Assembly (NCBI GenBank): GCA_039583875.1
Contig: CM077157.1
Coordinates: 73,780,346-73,844,345 of the forward strand
From: Platanthera guangdongensis
Taxonomy: Eukaryota > Streptophyta > Magnoliopsida > Asparagales > Orchidaceae
Reading direction: 5' to 3'
Length of the DNA: 64,000 bases
The notes under the pieces were generated by a model. The model saw only the letters and a list, made by a program, of their open reading frames with translations, did no database searches and was not told the origin of the DNA. Within the stretch, counting starts at the first letter, position 1. Each line of letters starts with the position of its first letter. This document shows, one piece after another, positions 20,953 to 32,923 of the stretch. The translations under genes and the position numbers were made by a program.

Positions 20953-23900
20953 CAGGTGAAGAGCTGTCCAGGAGTGAATCAACCTTGCTACCTGGACAGT
21001 GGGTGCTCCAAACATATGACAGGCAGCAAGGACAATCTAACTAATTATAAGTCTAAGCCAGGACCAAAGGTTATCTTTGGGGATTCCAAATTTGGATAGT
21101 CAGAAGGCTATGGAGCAGTGAAGATTGGAGTTGTGACATTTAAGAAGGTAACATATGTCAGAGGACTCAAGCATAACCTCATCTCCATAAGTCAGTTATG
21201 TGATGAAGGTTATCAGGTACACTTTAACTCATCCTATTGCATTATTTCTAGTAAGGAAAATCAAACAGTTTTAATTGGAAATTGACAAGACAACATATAT
21301 TTAGTTGATTTTCTATCTACCAATTCTGATATCTGCTTACTTAACTTAATTAGTAACCAGAATGACTTATGGAATAAAAGAATAGGTCATGTTAATATGA
21401 AAAACATTGCTAGGCTATCTAAAGACAACCTTGTTAGATATCTACCTTATGGTCCCTACTAGAAGGAAGGTCTTTATAGGGCTTGTCAACTAGGCATGCA
21501 AACTAAATCTAGTTTTAAATATGTAAATAAAAGTTATTCACCTAGGATTTTATATTTGCTACATATGGATCTCTTTGGACCCATTGATGTACAAAGCCTA
21601 GGAGGGAAATCCTACACCATGGTTATTGTGGATGACTTTTCCAGGTTCACTTGGGTATCCGTTCTGAGACCTAAGTCAGATACCTTCAAGGTTCTTACAG
21701 ATTTTCTCAGGACCATACATATTGAGTTCTCTACTCATGTTGCATTGATCAGAAGTGATCATGCCACAGAGTTTGAGTCTCTTCTTATGCATGAGTTCTG
21801 TGAGAAGGAAGGTATCAGACATTGCTTCTCAGCTCCTAGAACTCCTCAACAAAATGGGGTAGCTGAAAGGAAAAATAGGACACTCATTGAAGCTGTAGGT
21901 ACATTGCTTATAGATGCTTACATGCCACTAACCTTTTGGGTAGAGGCTGTAAACACTGAAATTATGTCCTGAATAGAAGTCTGATACATAAACTGAAGAA
22001 TACGACTCCCTATGATTTACTTAAAGGGAAGAAACCTAAAATCAACTATTTTAAAGTATTTGGATGTATTTGTTATATTCACAACAACAACAAAAGATAC
22101 ATTAGAAAGTTTGAGGCTAAGGCTGAAGAGGGAATGTTTCTAGGATATTCCCAAGTAAGCAAAGCCTATATGGTTTTTAATAAATCATCATTAAAAATTG
22201 AAGAGTCCATTCATGTTTCTTTTGATGAAACTAACATGTCTTGCAAGGAGAAAGAGATTTCTACCAATAGCCCTTTGCAGGTACCTCACTTGTGTGAGAG
22301 ATTGGATGAACTAAACCTTACCCAAAAGGTTCCAACACGTCCTTCTCCACAAGTTAATGAAGAGAGTGAAGATGAAAGCATTGAAGGAATTGAACTTCCT
22401 CCAACAGCAAACACAATTCCACAAGAGGAATTAATCCAAAATGTTGTTGCACAACCAAATCCACCCACTGATTTATTCACACTTAGGGATCACCCCAGAG
22501 CTCAAGTGATTGGAGACATATCAGTAGGTGTACAGACAAGACATCAACTCAATCAAGATGTGATGCATGCCCGTTTTCTCTCTCAGGTTCAACCTCTATC
22601 CATCCATGATGCAGAGCAAGATCCCCACTAGATCATTGCAATGCAGGAGGAATTAAACTAATTTGAGAGATGTAGAGTTTGGGATTTGGTTCCAAGACCC
22701 CAAGACTATCCTGTCATTGGAACCAAATGGGTATACAGAAACAAACTGGATGCCCAAGGAGTGATTGTGAGTAACAAGGCTAGGCTTGTTGCCCAAGGTT
22801 ATAGGCAAGAGGAAGGGATTGACTATGACCAAACATTTGCACCAGTTGCAAGGTTGGAGGCCATCCGAATTTTTCTAGCCTATGCAGCATACAAAAAATT
22901 CAAGGTATATCAGATGGATGTGAAGAGTGCATTTCTTAATGGAGTACTTAAAGAAGAGGTTTATGTTGAACAACCTCCAAGTTTTGTCTCTCCAAGTAAC
23001 CCTTATCATGTTTTCAAATTGCATAAAGATCTTTATGGTCTCAAGCAAGCTCCAAGAGCTTGGTATGAGACGTTAGCTAGCTTTTTGATAGAGCATAAAT
23101 TCATTAGAGGCATTGTAGATAGAACACTTTTCACTAGACATCATAAGGATCAAATATTGTTCGTGCAAATATATGTGGATGACATCATATTTGGGTCTAC
23201 TGATTCCAAATTATGCAAGAGGTTCTTTGACATCATGCATTCAAAATTTGAAATGAGTAGTATGGGTGAGCTTTCATACTTCCTTGGTCTCCAAGTGAAG
23301 CAGTTACCTGATGGCATCTTCATATCTCATGCTAAGTATGCTAAAGAGCTTATAAAGAAGTTTGGGATGGCTGATGCTTCAGCAAAGAAAACAACTATGG
23401 CTACTAATGCTGTGATTGACTCTGATGCACATGGGAAACCTGTGGATAAAAATTATATAGGGGCATTGTTGGGTCCCTACTATATCTTACAGCAAGCAGG
23501 CCTGATATTATGTTTGCCACATGCCTTTGTGCTAGGTTCTAAGTGAACCAAAAAGAATCTCATCTAATTTTCTTAAAAAGGATTTAGAGATATATAAAGA
23601 GTTGTCCTAGTCTAGGCCTATGGTATCCAACTGAGTCAGAGTTTTATTTTACTGGATTTTCAGATGCTGACTTTACTGGATGCAGGGTTGATAGGAAAAG
23701 TACCTTAGGGACTTGTTTGTTCCTTGGTATGAGGTTAGTATCCTGGTTTTGTAAGAAACAGTCATCTGTGTCTACCTCAACTGCTGAGGCTGAGTATATT
23801 GCAGCTGGTAGCTGTTGTTCCCAGATGCTGTGGATTCAAAATCAATTACTACACTATGGTCTCAACTTAAATAATTCAACTCTCTTTTGTGATAACACAA

Positions 23901-24124
23901 GTGCTATAGCAATAGCACAAAATCCAGTCCATCGCAGTAGGAAAAAGCATATAGACATTAGACATAATTTCATTACAGAGTGTGTGGACAAAAACAAAAT
24001 TAATCTTGTCTATATCTACACTAATTTACAAAGAGCTGATATTTTCACCAAACCTCTAGATGAGAGAAATCACCTATTCTTTATAAATCAGCTTGGAATG
24101 ATAAATGGAGAAGACTTATTTTAG
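20953..24124 (+). pseudogene. pol: C pol: protease-integrase-RT-RNase H
   Basis: Protease has YLDSGCSKHMTG (about 20989-21024). Integrase shows LLHMDLFGP, RSDHATEF and TPQQNGVAERKNR (21555-21870). RT has an intact YVDD box (about 23175-23186). RNase H carries SDADFTGC and ends with TKPLDERN and a final stop at 24122-24124. Damage: stops near 21100, 21283 and 21462, a frameshift near 21960, stops at 22629-22631 and near 22661, and one or more frameshifts between 23440 and 23716. It is clearly dead and more degraded than A1 or D, in line with its place low in the insertion order. It shares layout and many residues with A1 and A2 pol. Confidence 0.9.
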
Positions 24125-24516
24125 TTTCTGTCTGCACTCGACGAATTATCCAGAGTTCGTCGAATGGCGCTCGACGAACTAGGGAAAGTTCGGGAGATAT
24201 TCGTCGAACGGAGGATGACAAACTCTCCGAGAGTGAAGTTGTTTTCGCCAAACGGAGATCGACGAATCCAATTCAGAAAACTTTCGTCGAACGGAGCTCG
24301 ACGAAATATCTTCAACTCTTCCAGCTGAGCTCGACGAATTATTTCACTATCAATTATTTCGTCGATCTCAGGTCGAAGAACTTCTTATTTTTCGTGGAAC
24401 GGAGTTGTCGATTCATATTCCAGAAAATCTTATAACTAGGTTTTCTTCGACCTCCATCCCACGCATTCTGTTCCCTTTGCACTTGATCGCCGTTTCTCTC
24501 TTTTGTAGGTGATTTC
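24125..24516 (+). repeat. Spacer between C pol and extra ORF, with TCGACGAA array
   Basis: About a dozen copies of the C motif in both orientations (CTCGACGAA, TTCGTCGAA) lie at 24130-24420. The position is the same as that of the GTGTCGACAC array in family A. The spacer ends with GTTTCTCTCTTTTGTAG at 24492-24508, a strong splice-acceptor look-alike eight bases before the ATG of the extra ORF. Confidence 0.88.
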
Positions 24517-25318
24517 ATGGCGATTCAAGCAGGAGCCCTAGCCGCTATGAAGTTTGACACAGGATTTGATGTCGACTTCGACTCATTTCATCACTCGGAT
24601 CCATTTTTTCTGAACATTCTGACTCTACTGGAAAAATAGAATTTGAAAAACCTGCTGACAATAAGAATAAAGTTGTCTGGAACAGAAATTAGATAATGGG
24701 TCTATACTTCATCTACATCAGAGGAAAACACCATGACAGGAACAATCGCGGGTAATTCTGTTTCTTTGACTCCCGCAGTTTTAATTGAAATTTTTGATCT
24801 GAGTAATGGAGAAGAAGATATAGAAATTGATCCTGAAGAATGTGATATATTGTTGAGTTTAATGGATTATGCCGGAGATAACCCCCAATAAGTTGTTGAA
24901 GAAACACTTATCGGCATAATACAAATTTCTGGCAGATATAGTGGGAAAAGTCTTGCTGGGCAAGCATATTGCCCATGACTACATCACCAGGCATCAATTC
25001 CTGGTCATGTGTGCAGTGGTCAATAAGAAGAAAGTGGATTGGGCACAAATCATTTTTGATCTTATTAAGAAAAAGTGTAATAAGAAAGAAGTTTGCTTTG
25101 GAAAGATCCTGGGGATCTTCCTGAAGGAGAAGGCTACTGAATCCCTAGTCTCACAGACCATATTCATTAATGCCAGCAAGAGGCTCACATGCACCTTGTT
25201 TGGCAGGTGGGAGAGGACCATAACTAAGCCATCCAAGGCTTCAACCTCTTCCACCCCAACTTCTAAAAGCACCGGGGCTATAAGTGCCACTCCCCACCAT
25301 ACTGAAGAGATCATCCCC
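24517..25318 (+). pseudogene. C extra ORF, N-terminal part (cut by A2)
   Basis: The ATG at 24517 opens a frame with a TAG at 24637-24639, a further stop near 24691 and a shift near 24890 into the frame that runs to 25318. The segment KFLADIVGKVLL (near 24920) followed by VDW matches KFLSEIVGKVIL and TDW in the A1 extra ORF, so the two are related. Ser/Thr/Pro-rich sequence follows. At 25318 element A2 interrupts the frame; after removal of A2 it continues in phase at 51481. The function is unknown. Confidence 0.8.
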
Positions 25319-27118
25319 TATTGGGTACATTGGAAAATGTGTACCAGATTTGAAGAAGCCTCACCCTACTCAATGATATGCATCAAGGTGTATTTGATGT
25401 TGTTTTGAGTTTATGTGTGCAGGTTAAGTAAATGCAGGAATGCAGAAAAATTTCTAAGTCCATATGTCGACACCAGAGGAAGTTGTGTCGACACTTATGA
25501 AGGCTTGTGTAGACACTAGAGAAAAGCTGTGTCGACACTTGGAGTCAATTGTGTCGACACTTAGAAAGGCTGTGTCGACACCAGAATCAACTGTGTCGAC
25601 ACTCAGAGGCTATGTCGACACACAGTGAAGCATTGTCGACATCAACTGTGTCGACACCAAGAGGCAGTGTCGACACACAGGAATACTTAGTTGACATCAA
25701 TTATGTCGACACCCAGAGGAAGTGTCGACACACAGAAGACTTTGTCGACATCAACTGTGTCGACATACAGGACTTGTGTCGACACACAGCAGAGTTTCAA
25801 CAAAGTTAAAGAGAAGAAGTATTTGTGTCGACACATAGAGGCAGTGTCGACACACAGAAGATCTTGTCGACATCAAATGTGTCGACACAGAGGACTTGTG
25901 TCGACACATGGCAGAATTTCAACAAAGTAAATTTGTTTTTTGAAAAGAAGTGACTGTGTCGACACCACAAAGGCTTGTGTCAACACATACTACAGAAGCT
26001 GTGTCGAGAAGCAGTATCAACAACAGAAGACATGTGTCGACACCACCAAGGCTTGTGTCGACACTTAGTTCACTTGTGTCGACACTTAGTCTACTTGTGT
26101 CGACACATGATGAAGTTCAGTCTCGACACTTTCAGACAGAGACAGTATTTCAAGAAGTGACTGGATGACTTGACAGCTGCCATTTCTAACCGGTCTACTG
26201 CAATTGTCAAAGCTGTCAGAAGTTTGTTAGAAACCGGATCAGCCGGTTAACATGGAGGAAGAGTATATAAAGGCTTTATCCTTCAACAGAAAGTAATTAA
26301 GAAGAAGAAGATTGAAGAACATAGACAGATAACTAACAACATAAAAGAAGAAGACCTTCGACAGAAGATCTAAGAAGTTGGAGAGAGAGAGCTCCATCTA
26401 AGAAGTGCATTTGCTGAATCAGGCTGCCAAGAAAGATTCAGATTGAGATCTGAATCACAAGTCAGAAGCTGATTGAAGATCAACTTCTCAAGAGGTCAAC
26501 CCTACTGAGTTCAGATTCAAGAAGCGTTGAAGAAAGCTAAGAGAGGTTGTTCTCTGCTATCAGATTCTTCCAAGAACTGATCAAGAAGCCATCCATCCCT
26601 TCTCTCTCTATCTGGGTGCAGATTAATTACTTTATTAAATAAAATTTTTGTAGGATCTTTATAGATCTGAGTTGTAAGCCTCTGATTATAAATGCTGAGG
26701 TAGGGCTGTGAGCCTGAGTTGTAGGAGATTGATATCTCTGAGTTGTAGGCCTTGTGTAGGTTGAGGTAGGGCTGTGTGTCTGAGCTGTAGGAGTGTGGAC
26801 TCACTCTGAGTTATAGCAGCCCTGTTGTGGTTCTGAGCTACTGTAAGATGTGAGGATCTGAGTTGAAGAGAAGATATTAGGCTGAATATAGCACACTGCT
26901 AGATAGGCGAAGGGGGAAAGTAGATGTACCCAGACCTTGGGGAACCACTATAAAAATCTGTGTGCAATCTGTGTTGTGATAATTCTGTGAATCTGTGCTG
27001 TGTTAGCTTTAAAAGTATTTGTTGTTAAGTAAATAACTGAATAGATTTGCTGCCTTAAAAAGAAAAAACATTACACCTATTCACCCCCCCTCTAGGTGGT
27101 TAGGCACAAATTCTTTCA
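25319..27118 (+). repeat. A2 5' LTR (1800 bp)
   Basis: It begins TATTGGGTACATTGG (the terminal TG has become TA) and ends AATTCTTTCA. About 18 exact GTGTCGACAC copies lie at 25465-26130. A TATA box (TATATAAA, 26264-26271), a GA-rich block and CTGAGTTGTAGG units follow. Over about 400 bp downstream of the array I see about 20 differences from the 3' LTR (about 5%, by eye). Confidence 0.92.
25465..26130 (+). repeat. GTGTCGACAC array in A2 5' LTR
   Basis: About 18 exact palindromes are mixed with many near copies (TTGTCGACATC, TATGTCGACAC, GTGTAGACAC). There is a higher-order repeat: a GTCGACATCAA-TGTGTCGACAC pair recurs near 25638, 25692, 25743 and 25866, so part of the array grew by duplication of larger blocks. 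Confidence 0.92.
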
Positions 27119-27120
27119 AG

Positions 27121-27131
27121 TTGTATCAGAG
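27121..27131 (+). other. A2 primer-binding site
   Basis: TTGTATCAGAG, two bases after the LTR, matches the initiator-Met primer sequence TGGTATCAGAG with one difference. Confidence 0.82.
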
Positions 27132-27198
27132 GGAGGTTACTCAAAGAAGGACTTAACAGTCTGAGTTAGATTCTTAAGGCAGATTCAAGATCAAGAAA

Positions 27199-29233
27199 AT
27201 GGGTTCAGGAGAAAATCATAAGGAACTAGGTTCTATGAAATTGCCCATATGCTGAAAGGAGATATTTGGCATTTGGAAAGAAAGGGTCAGGCTGTTTATG
27301 GAGGCTTCTGATCCAAGGATCTATATTACAGTGAAGGAAGGTCCTTATATTCCTATAAAGATTTCAGTTCTTGATGCCAACCAAAGAATTCCCAAGGATT
27401 TTTCAGAGATGACCAAGGATGAGATCATCTTGGCAACTATAGATAAAAGAGCCCAGAATATCATAGTAAGTGCCATAGATGATGAAACTTTTCTAATTTT
27501 GATTCACTGCAAGACCTCCAAGGAAATGTGGGATACTTTGATAGTCTACATGGAGGGTTCTGAAGAAGTCAGACAAGATAGAAAATCTATGCTGAACCAG
27601 GAATATGAGAGTTTCAGATAAGGAAAATCTAACAGTATAACTGAGTGTTATAAAAAGTTCTATAGAATAGTAAATGAGCTGATGTCCTATGGAAAAATCT
27701 TCAGTACTTATGAACAGAATGATAAATTCCTAAGATCCTTGACAAAGTATTGGGACACTAAGATTTGTGCCATTAGGGAAGTGGCCAAACTTGCAGATAT
27801 CTCACCGCCAACTTTGTTTGGAAAATTACTGTCATATGAGATGCAGTTGATGGCTAGGAAAGGGGAAGAGAAAAGTTCAAAAGGGGAGCATAGAGAAAAG
27901 TCTGTGGCCTTCAAGGTTGAAGCCACTAGGAAGAATAGGAGGATGTCTCCATCACCCCCTAAGATAGTTGCTGAAATTGCTTCAGATAATTCAGACAACC
28001 AAAGTTCAGATAGCAGTGACTCAGATGAAGACTTTGCAGTATTTACAAGACAGTTTCAAAGATTCCTGAAGAAGAGGCAGTGGAAGTCTAAGCCTTCCAC
28101 ATCTCAGCCTAAGGATGATTATTATCAAAATAGGAAGTCATCCAGGAAGGAGCAGGTCTAAGCCAAGTAAATCTACAACATCAAAGATAGTTTGCTACTG
28201 CTGTAATAGGCCTGGACATGTTATGGCTGAGTGTGCAGATAAAAGAAAAGAGTCTGCTGATAAAAAGAAGATTCAACACCAGAGCAAGAAGGAGAAATCC
28301 TTTGTTGCTAAGAAGGAGAAGAGCTTGACAGACCAATCATCTTCAGAGTCAGAATCTAAAGCTGAGGCATACATTGGTCTATATGCAGCAGATGAAGAAG
28401 AAGAGTTTCTGCAAGTACTGAACTCTATCTATGAACAAGAAGACCATAAATGCAAGGGACTAATGGCTGTGTTAGAAGAAGGCAAGTGCCAGGATCAGCC
28501 TGGTCCTAGTAAGGTACAATGTCTTTCTAGAAAGACAGATTGTAGTACTGAGTCAGAGTCAGCAACATCTGCATCAAGTGATGTGTATGGGTCTGATTCT
28601 GAAGGTGATATTCATCAGCTGATAGATGAATATGGAGACTTGTTGCAGGCACTAAAGAAAAGCAAAAACCTGGCCAAAAATCTGGCTAAGGAAATTGCAG
28701 ATCTTAAGATGGCTGCATTAGATTCAGAGAAGTTGCTGTATCAAAATCTGAATGAGATTGCCAGATTGAAAAACATAACTATTATTCAAATGGGTACAAT
28801 CACATTCAAGAATGATCAGATTAGCAATCTGGAGGTTAGACTTCAGAAAGAGAAAGAGATTGTGGTGAGTTTTTCTAAGCCAAAATCTGTATTACCCTTA
28901 ATAGGTGACTTTGTGTCACAAAAGGGTAAGGCTGGATTAGGTTTTAAGAGAACAACATTGGCTGCTACGTCCAATAAGAAAGGCAAAGCCCCAGCACTGA
29001 ATAAGAAACCTGCTGTAAACAATTCAGCTAAGGTTGTACCTAAACAAAGGTATAACAAGTTTGAGTGCTGGTGCTGTGGCAAGGTAGGCCACTTTGTCTT
29101 AGATTGTTGGCATAATTCCAGTGTCAAGGAGAATAGCAATCTGCCTGTTAGAAGAGCTACATGCAGATTTGTCAAATTTCAGATTAACATGAACCAAGGA
29201 ACCAAAACTTATTTGGGTTCTAAGGTTAAGTAG
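27199..29233 (+). pseudogene. gag: A2 gag with two CCHC knuckles
   Basis: The ATG at 27199 begins a Sirevirus-type Gag. A TGA stands at 27253-27255 where the A-family frame should continue into GIWKERVRLFMEAS. A TAA stands at 27619-27621 and a frameshift lies at about 28115-28160. The capsid part includes KEMWDTLIVYMEG. The later frame contains a knuckle CYCCNRPGHVMAEC (about 28193-28234), an acidic Ser-rich stretch, a long coiled-coil-like region (28610-28870) and a second knuckle CWCCGKVGHFVLDC (about 29066-29107). It ends at TAG 29231-29233. Two knuckles so far apart in one Gag are unusual. Confidence 0.88.
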
Positions 29234-29245
29234 TCTTTATTGTAG

Positions 29246-32200
29246 GTGAGTCCAAGTGGCCATGCCCCTATATGGTACTTGGACAGTGGATGTTCCAGGC
29301 ACATGACTGGAATAAGGGGGTTGCTAAAGGACTACACACCTATCATGGATGGCCCTAAAGTAACCTTTGGTGTTCTGAAAAAGGAATCATTAAAGGATTT
29401 GGTAACATTTCTAGTAACCAGATTACTATCACTCAAGTGGCCTATGTGAAAGGTTTGAAACACAACCTTATAAGCATAAGTCAGCTGAGTGATTTAGGAT
29501 ATGACATTTCATTTATTAAGAATGGATGTCATATAAAAAGTTCAAGTGATCAAAAGGTCATATTGACAGGATATAGAAAAAGAAATGTGTATTGTCTTAA
29601 CTTTATGTGTGAGAATAATGTTTCTCCTATTTGTCTTGTAGTTGATGAGAGAGCCTCTCATTGTGTTAAATGGCACAAGAGGCTGGCCCATCTTAACTAC
29701 AAGACTATTGGACAACTCTTTAGCAAAGAGTTAGTGAGGAATGGTCCTCAAGTTAAGTGTATAAAGGATGGGATATGCTCAGCTTGTCAAAAAGGCAAGC
29801 AGGCAAAATCCTCCTTTCATAGCCTTGAAACCAAGGATTCTATGAGGTGTCTATACCTCTTGCATATGGATCTATTTGGTCCTATATCAGTTCATAGTCT
29901 AGGTAGGAAGGTCTATACTTTTGTGGTGGTAGATGACTATTCTAGATATTCATGAGTGTTCTTTCTGAGACAAAAATCTGAAACCCCAAGTGTTTTATAT
30001 AGTTTTGTCAAACAAATTCAGAATGAACTGGACAGTACAGTGGTCAAAATCAGAAGTGACCATGACACTGAATTTCAATCTGAGAGTATAACAAGACTGT
30101 GTGAAGAATTTGGGATTTTTCAAAAATTTTCCTCACCTAGAACACCACAGCAAAATGGTATTGCTGAAAGGAAGAATAGAACATTGATTGAGGCTGGTAG
30201 AACTCTATTGAGTGACACTTCTCTCCCAGAATATTTCTGGGCTGAGGCAGTAAACACTGTATGTCATGTGATCAATAGGGCTACTATCACCAAGAGCCAC
30301 AAAAAGACTCCCTATGAGATTATGAAGGGCAGAAAACCAAACTTATCCTATTTCAGGATCTTTGGTTGTAAGTGTTATGTCCTTTACAATGGCAAGTCTT
30401 ATCTAACTAAGTTTGTTGTCAATTCCCAAGATGGGATATTTGTTGGGTACAGCAACAATAGTAAGGCTTATAGGGTCTACAACTTGATTACTCAAGTTGT
30501 AGAAGAGTTTGTACATGTTGTCTTTGATGAAACAATACTGATTAACTGTGAGTTGCCAAGTAGTGCTTGCAGTTCTGCAGGTATAAATGAGAGAATGGAC
30601 AAGCTTACCATTGCAGAAGATTCTACTGCAAATCAGGAAGTGGAAAATGATGGCTGTTGTCTAGGGGGATTACAAGACTCTCCAGATGCTGATGAAAACC
30701 AAGAAGTGCAGCATAATGAAGAGGCTGGAGGTGTTCAACCTGAAGATAGACTACCTCCAGCTATTAGACACTTAAAGGATCATCCAGCAAATCAGATAAT
30801 TGGTGATCCAAGACAAGGAGTACAAACAAGGAGCAGGAATCTGAACACAGTTCTGTGCTCAAGTTTCTTATCACAAGTAGAACCCAAGAAATTTGAAGAA
30901 GCTGTTCTAGACCCACATTGGATTGATGCCATGCAAGAGGAGCTGAATCAGTTCAAAAGGTGTAAGGTCTGGAAATTAGTTCCTAAACCAAAAGACCACA
31001 ACATCATTGGAACAAAGTGGATCTTTAGGAAAAAACTGGATGAGAATGTGATCATTTTGAAGAACAAAGCAAGACTTGTTGCAAAAGGATACATGAAGGA
31101 AGAGGGTATTGATTTTGATCAAACCTTTGCCCCAGTAGCAAGACTGGAAGCAATTAGAATGTTCCTTGCTTATGCAACATATCAAGGCTTTAAGGTATTC
31201 CAAATGGATGTAAAATCAGCATTCCTAAATGGAAATCTAAAAGAAGAAGTCTATGTAGAGCAGCCCTCAGGTTTTTTTGATCCTCTCAAACCTGATTATG
31301 TTTTTAGACTTAGGAAAGCTTTGTATGGGTTGAAACAAGCCCCAAGGGCCTGGTATGAAACCCTGTCTACTTTCCTCATTGAGAACAAATTCTTAAGGGG
31401 GAAAATAGACAAGACTCTATTACTTAGGGAATCTAAAGGAAAGATTATTCTAGTTCTAATATATGTTGATGACATAATATTTGGGTCTACTTAAAGTAAT
31501 CTTTGTATAAAGTTTGCAAAACTAATGTAAGAAAAATTTGAAATTAGCAGTATGCAAGAACTTAAGGTTTTCTTGGGTCTCCAAGTAAGACAGACTGAAG
31601 ATGGCTTGTCCATCTCTCAGTCTAAGTTCACCCAGGAGTTAATTAAAAAGTATGGTATGGAATCATCCACTACCATGAGAACTCCTATGGGGACAAGTGT
31701 ATCTCTTAGCAAAGATGATGCAGGGAAACCTGTAGATGAAACTTTGTATAGAGGAATAGTTGGCTCCCTTCTATATCTGACTGTTAGTAGACAAGATGTC
31801 ATGTATGCTACATGTGTCTGTGATAGGTATCAATTATGCCCTAAAGAATCTCATCTGACTTTAGTCAAAAGAATTTTGAGATATCTTAAGGGCACACATA
31901 ATCTACGCCTTTGGTACCCTAGGAATGGAGATTTTCTACTGACAGGCTATTCAGATGCAGATTTTCCAGGTTGCAAGGAAGATAGAAAATTACTACAGAC
32001 ACCTGTTAATTTCTAGGAGGAAGACTAGTGTCTTGGAGCAGTAAGAAGCAGACTAGTGTGACAATCTCCACAGCTGAGTCAGAATATGTTGCTGCAGAAA
32101 GCTGCTGTACACAACTTTTGTGGATTCAGCACCAGCTAGAAGACTATGGTATTTAGGTAAGTAGAACATCTTTGCTTTGTGATTCTACAAGTGCAATTTC

Positions 32201-32405
32201 TATTGCTAATAATCCTATTTCACATAGTAGGACTAAGGATATAGAAATTAGATACCATTTTCTTAGAGAACATGTAGAGAAAGAGGACATCTCACTAGAA
32301 TTTGTTAAAACAGATTATCAAATTGCAGATATGTTTACTAAGCCTCTATATGAAACTAAATTCAATAAGTTTAAAATTGAATTTGGAATGTTGAACATAG
32401 ATTAG
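29246..32405 (+). pseudogene. pol: A2 pol: protease-integrase-RT-RNase H
   Basis: The domain order is as in A1: protease YLDSGCSRHMTG, integrase CSACQKGKQ and DLFGP, RT with [10 protein letters not shown], RNase H with YSDADF. Relative to A1 there is a one-base loss near 29370, TGA at 29953-29955 (Trp in A1), TAA at 31492-31494, TAA at 31528-31530 (Gln in A1), a frameshift near 31990 and TAG at 32154-32156 (Gln in A1). The integrase Asp-His-Gly motif reads Asp-His-Asp here. It is more damaged than A1, so A2 is probably the older copy. Confidence 0.9.
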
Positions 32406-32884
32406 TTTAACAAAATTAGCTAAGTAAAATAGTGTCGACACAAGGAGTTGTTTGTGTCGACACATAGAAGTGGTGTCGACATTCCAGAGAAATGATGTCG
32501 ACACATCTAGAAAATTGGTGTCGACACTTCAGAGAAATAATGTCGACAAATCCAGGAGTGGTGTTGACACATCCAGAGATGGTGTCGACACTTAGGTTCA
32601 ATACAGATTTCGTCGAGTGGAGAATCGACAGATCGTCGAGAGCAAAGGAATAAGTGTCGACACATAGAAGTCAACACTTATGTCGAGACATTAGAAGTCT
32701 GTGTCGACACTTTTCAACAGTGTCGACACATTAAGAGTATTATGTCGTGCCTTTTCACCTTCGTTTTTAGAAAGGAATAAATAGGACAACAACATTGTCT
32801 GTCGACACGCTCTCCATAGTTTCGAGACCAAATCTTTGTGTCGACAACTTCTCTCATCTACATTCAAGATTTCTCTCAACCCTA
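32406..32884 (+). repeat. Spacer between A2 pol and extra ORF, GTGTCGACAC array
   Basis: This is the equivalent of A1 3368-3878, with about eight exact palindromes and many decayed ones (GTGTTGACAC, ATGTCGACAC, GTGTCGACAT). It ends in a pyrimidine-rich stretch with CATTCAAG (AG at 32867-32868) before the ATG of the extra ORF. Confidence 0.88.
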
Positions 32885-32923
32885 ATGGCGCCCAAGCTTG
32901 AAGACAATGTCAATGAAGGATAC
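32885..32923 (+). pseudogene. A2 extra ORF, first 13 codons
   Basis: The ATG at 32885 encodes MAPKLEDNVNEGY, matching MAPKLEENVNEGY of A1. Element D then interrupts the frame, duplicating gatac (32919-32923 and 40406-40410). The frame resumes at 40406. Confidence 0.9.

Noticed and set aside
25549..25930. Open frames with repeated CRH/VST residues in the palindrome arrays
   Set aside because: They are plain translations of GTGTCGACAC repeats; the same strings appear in every frame of every array.
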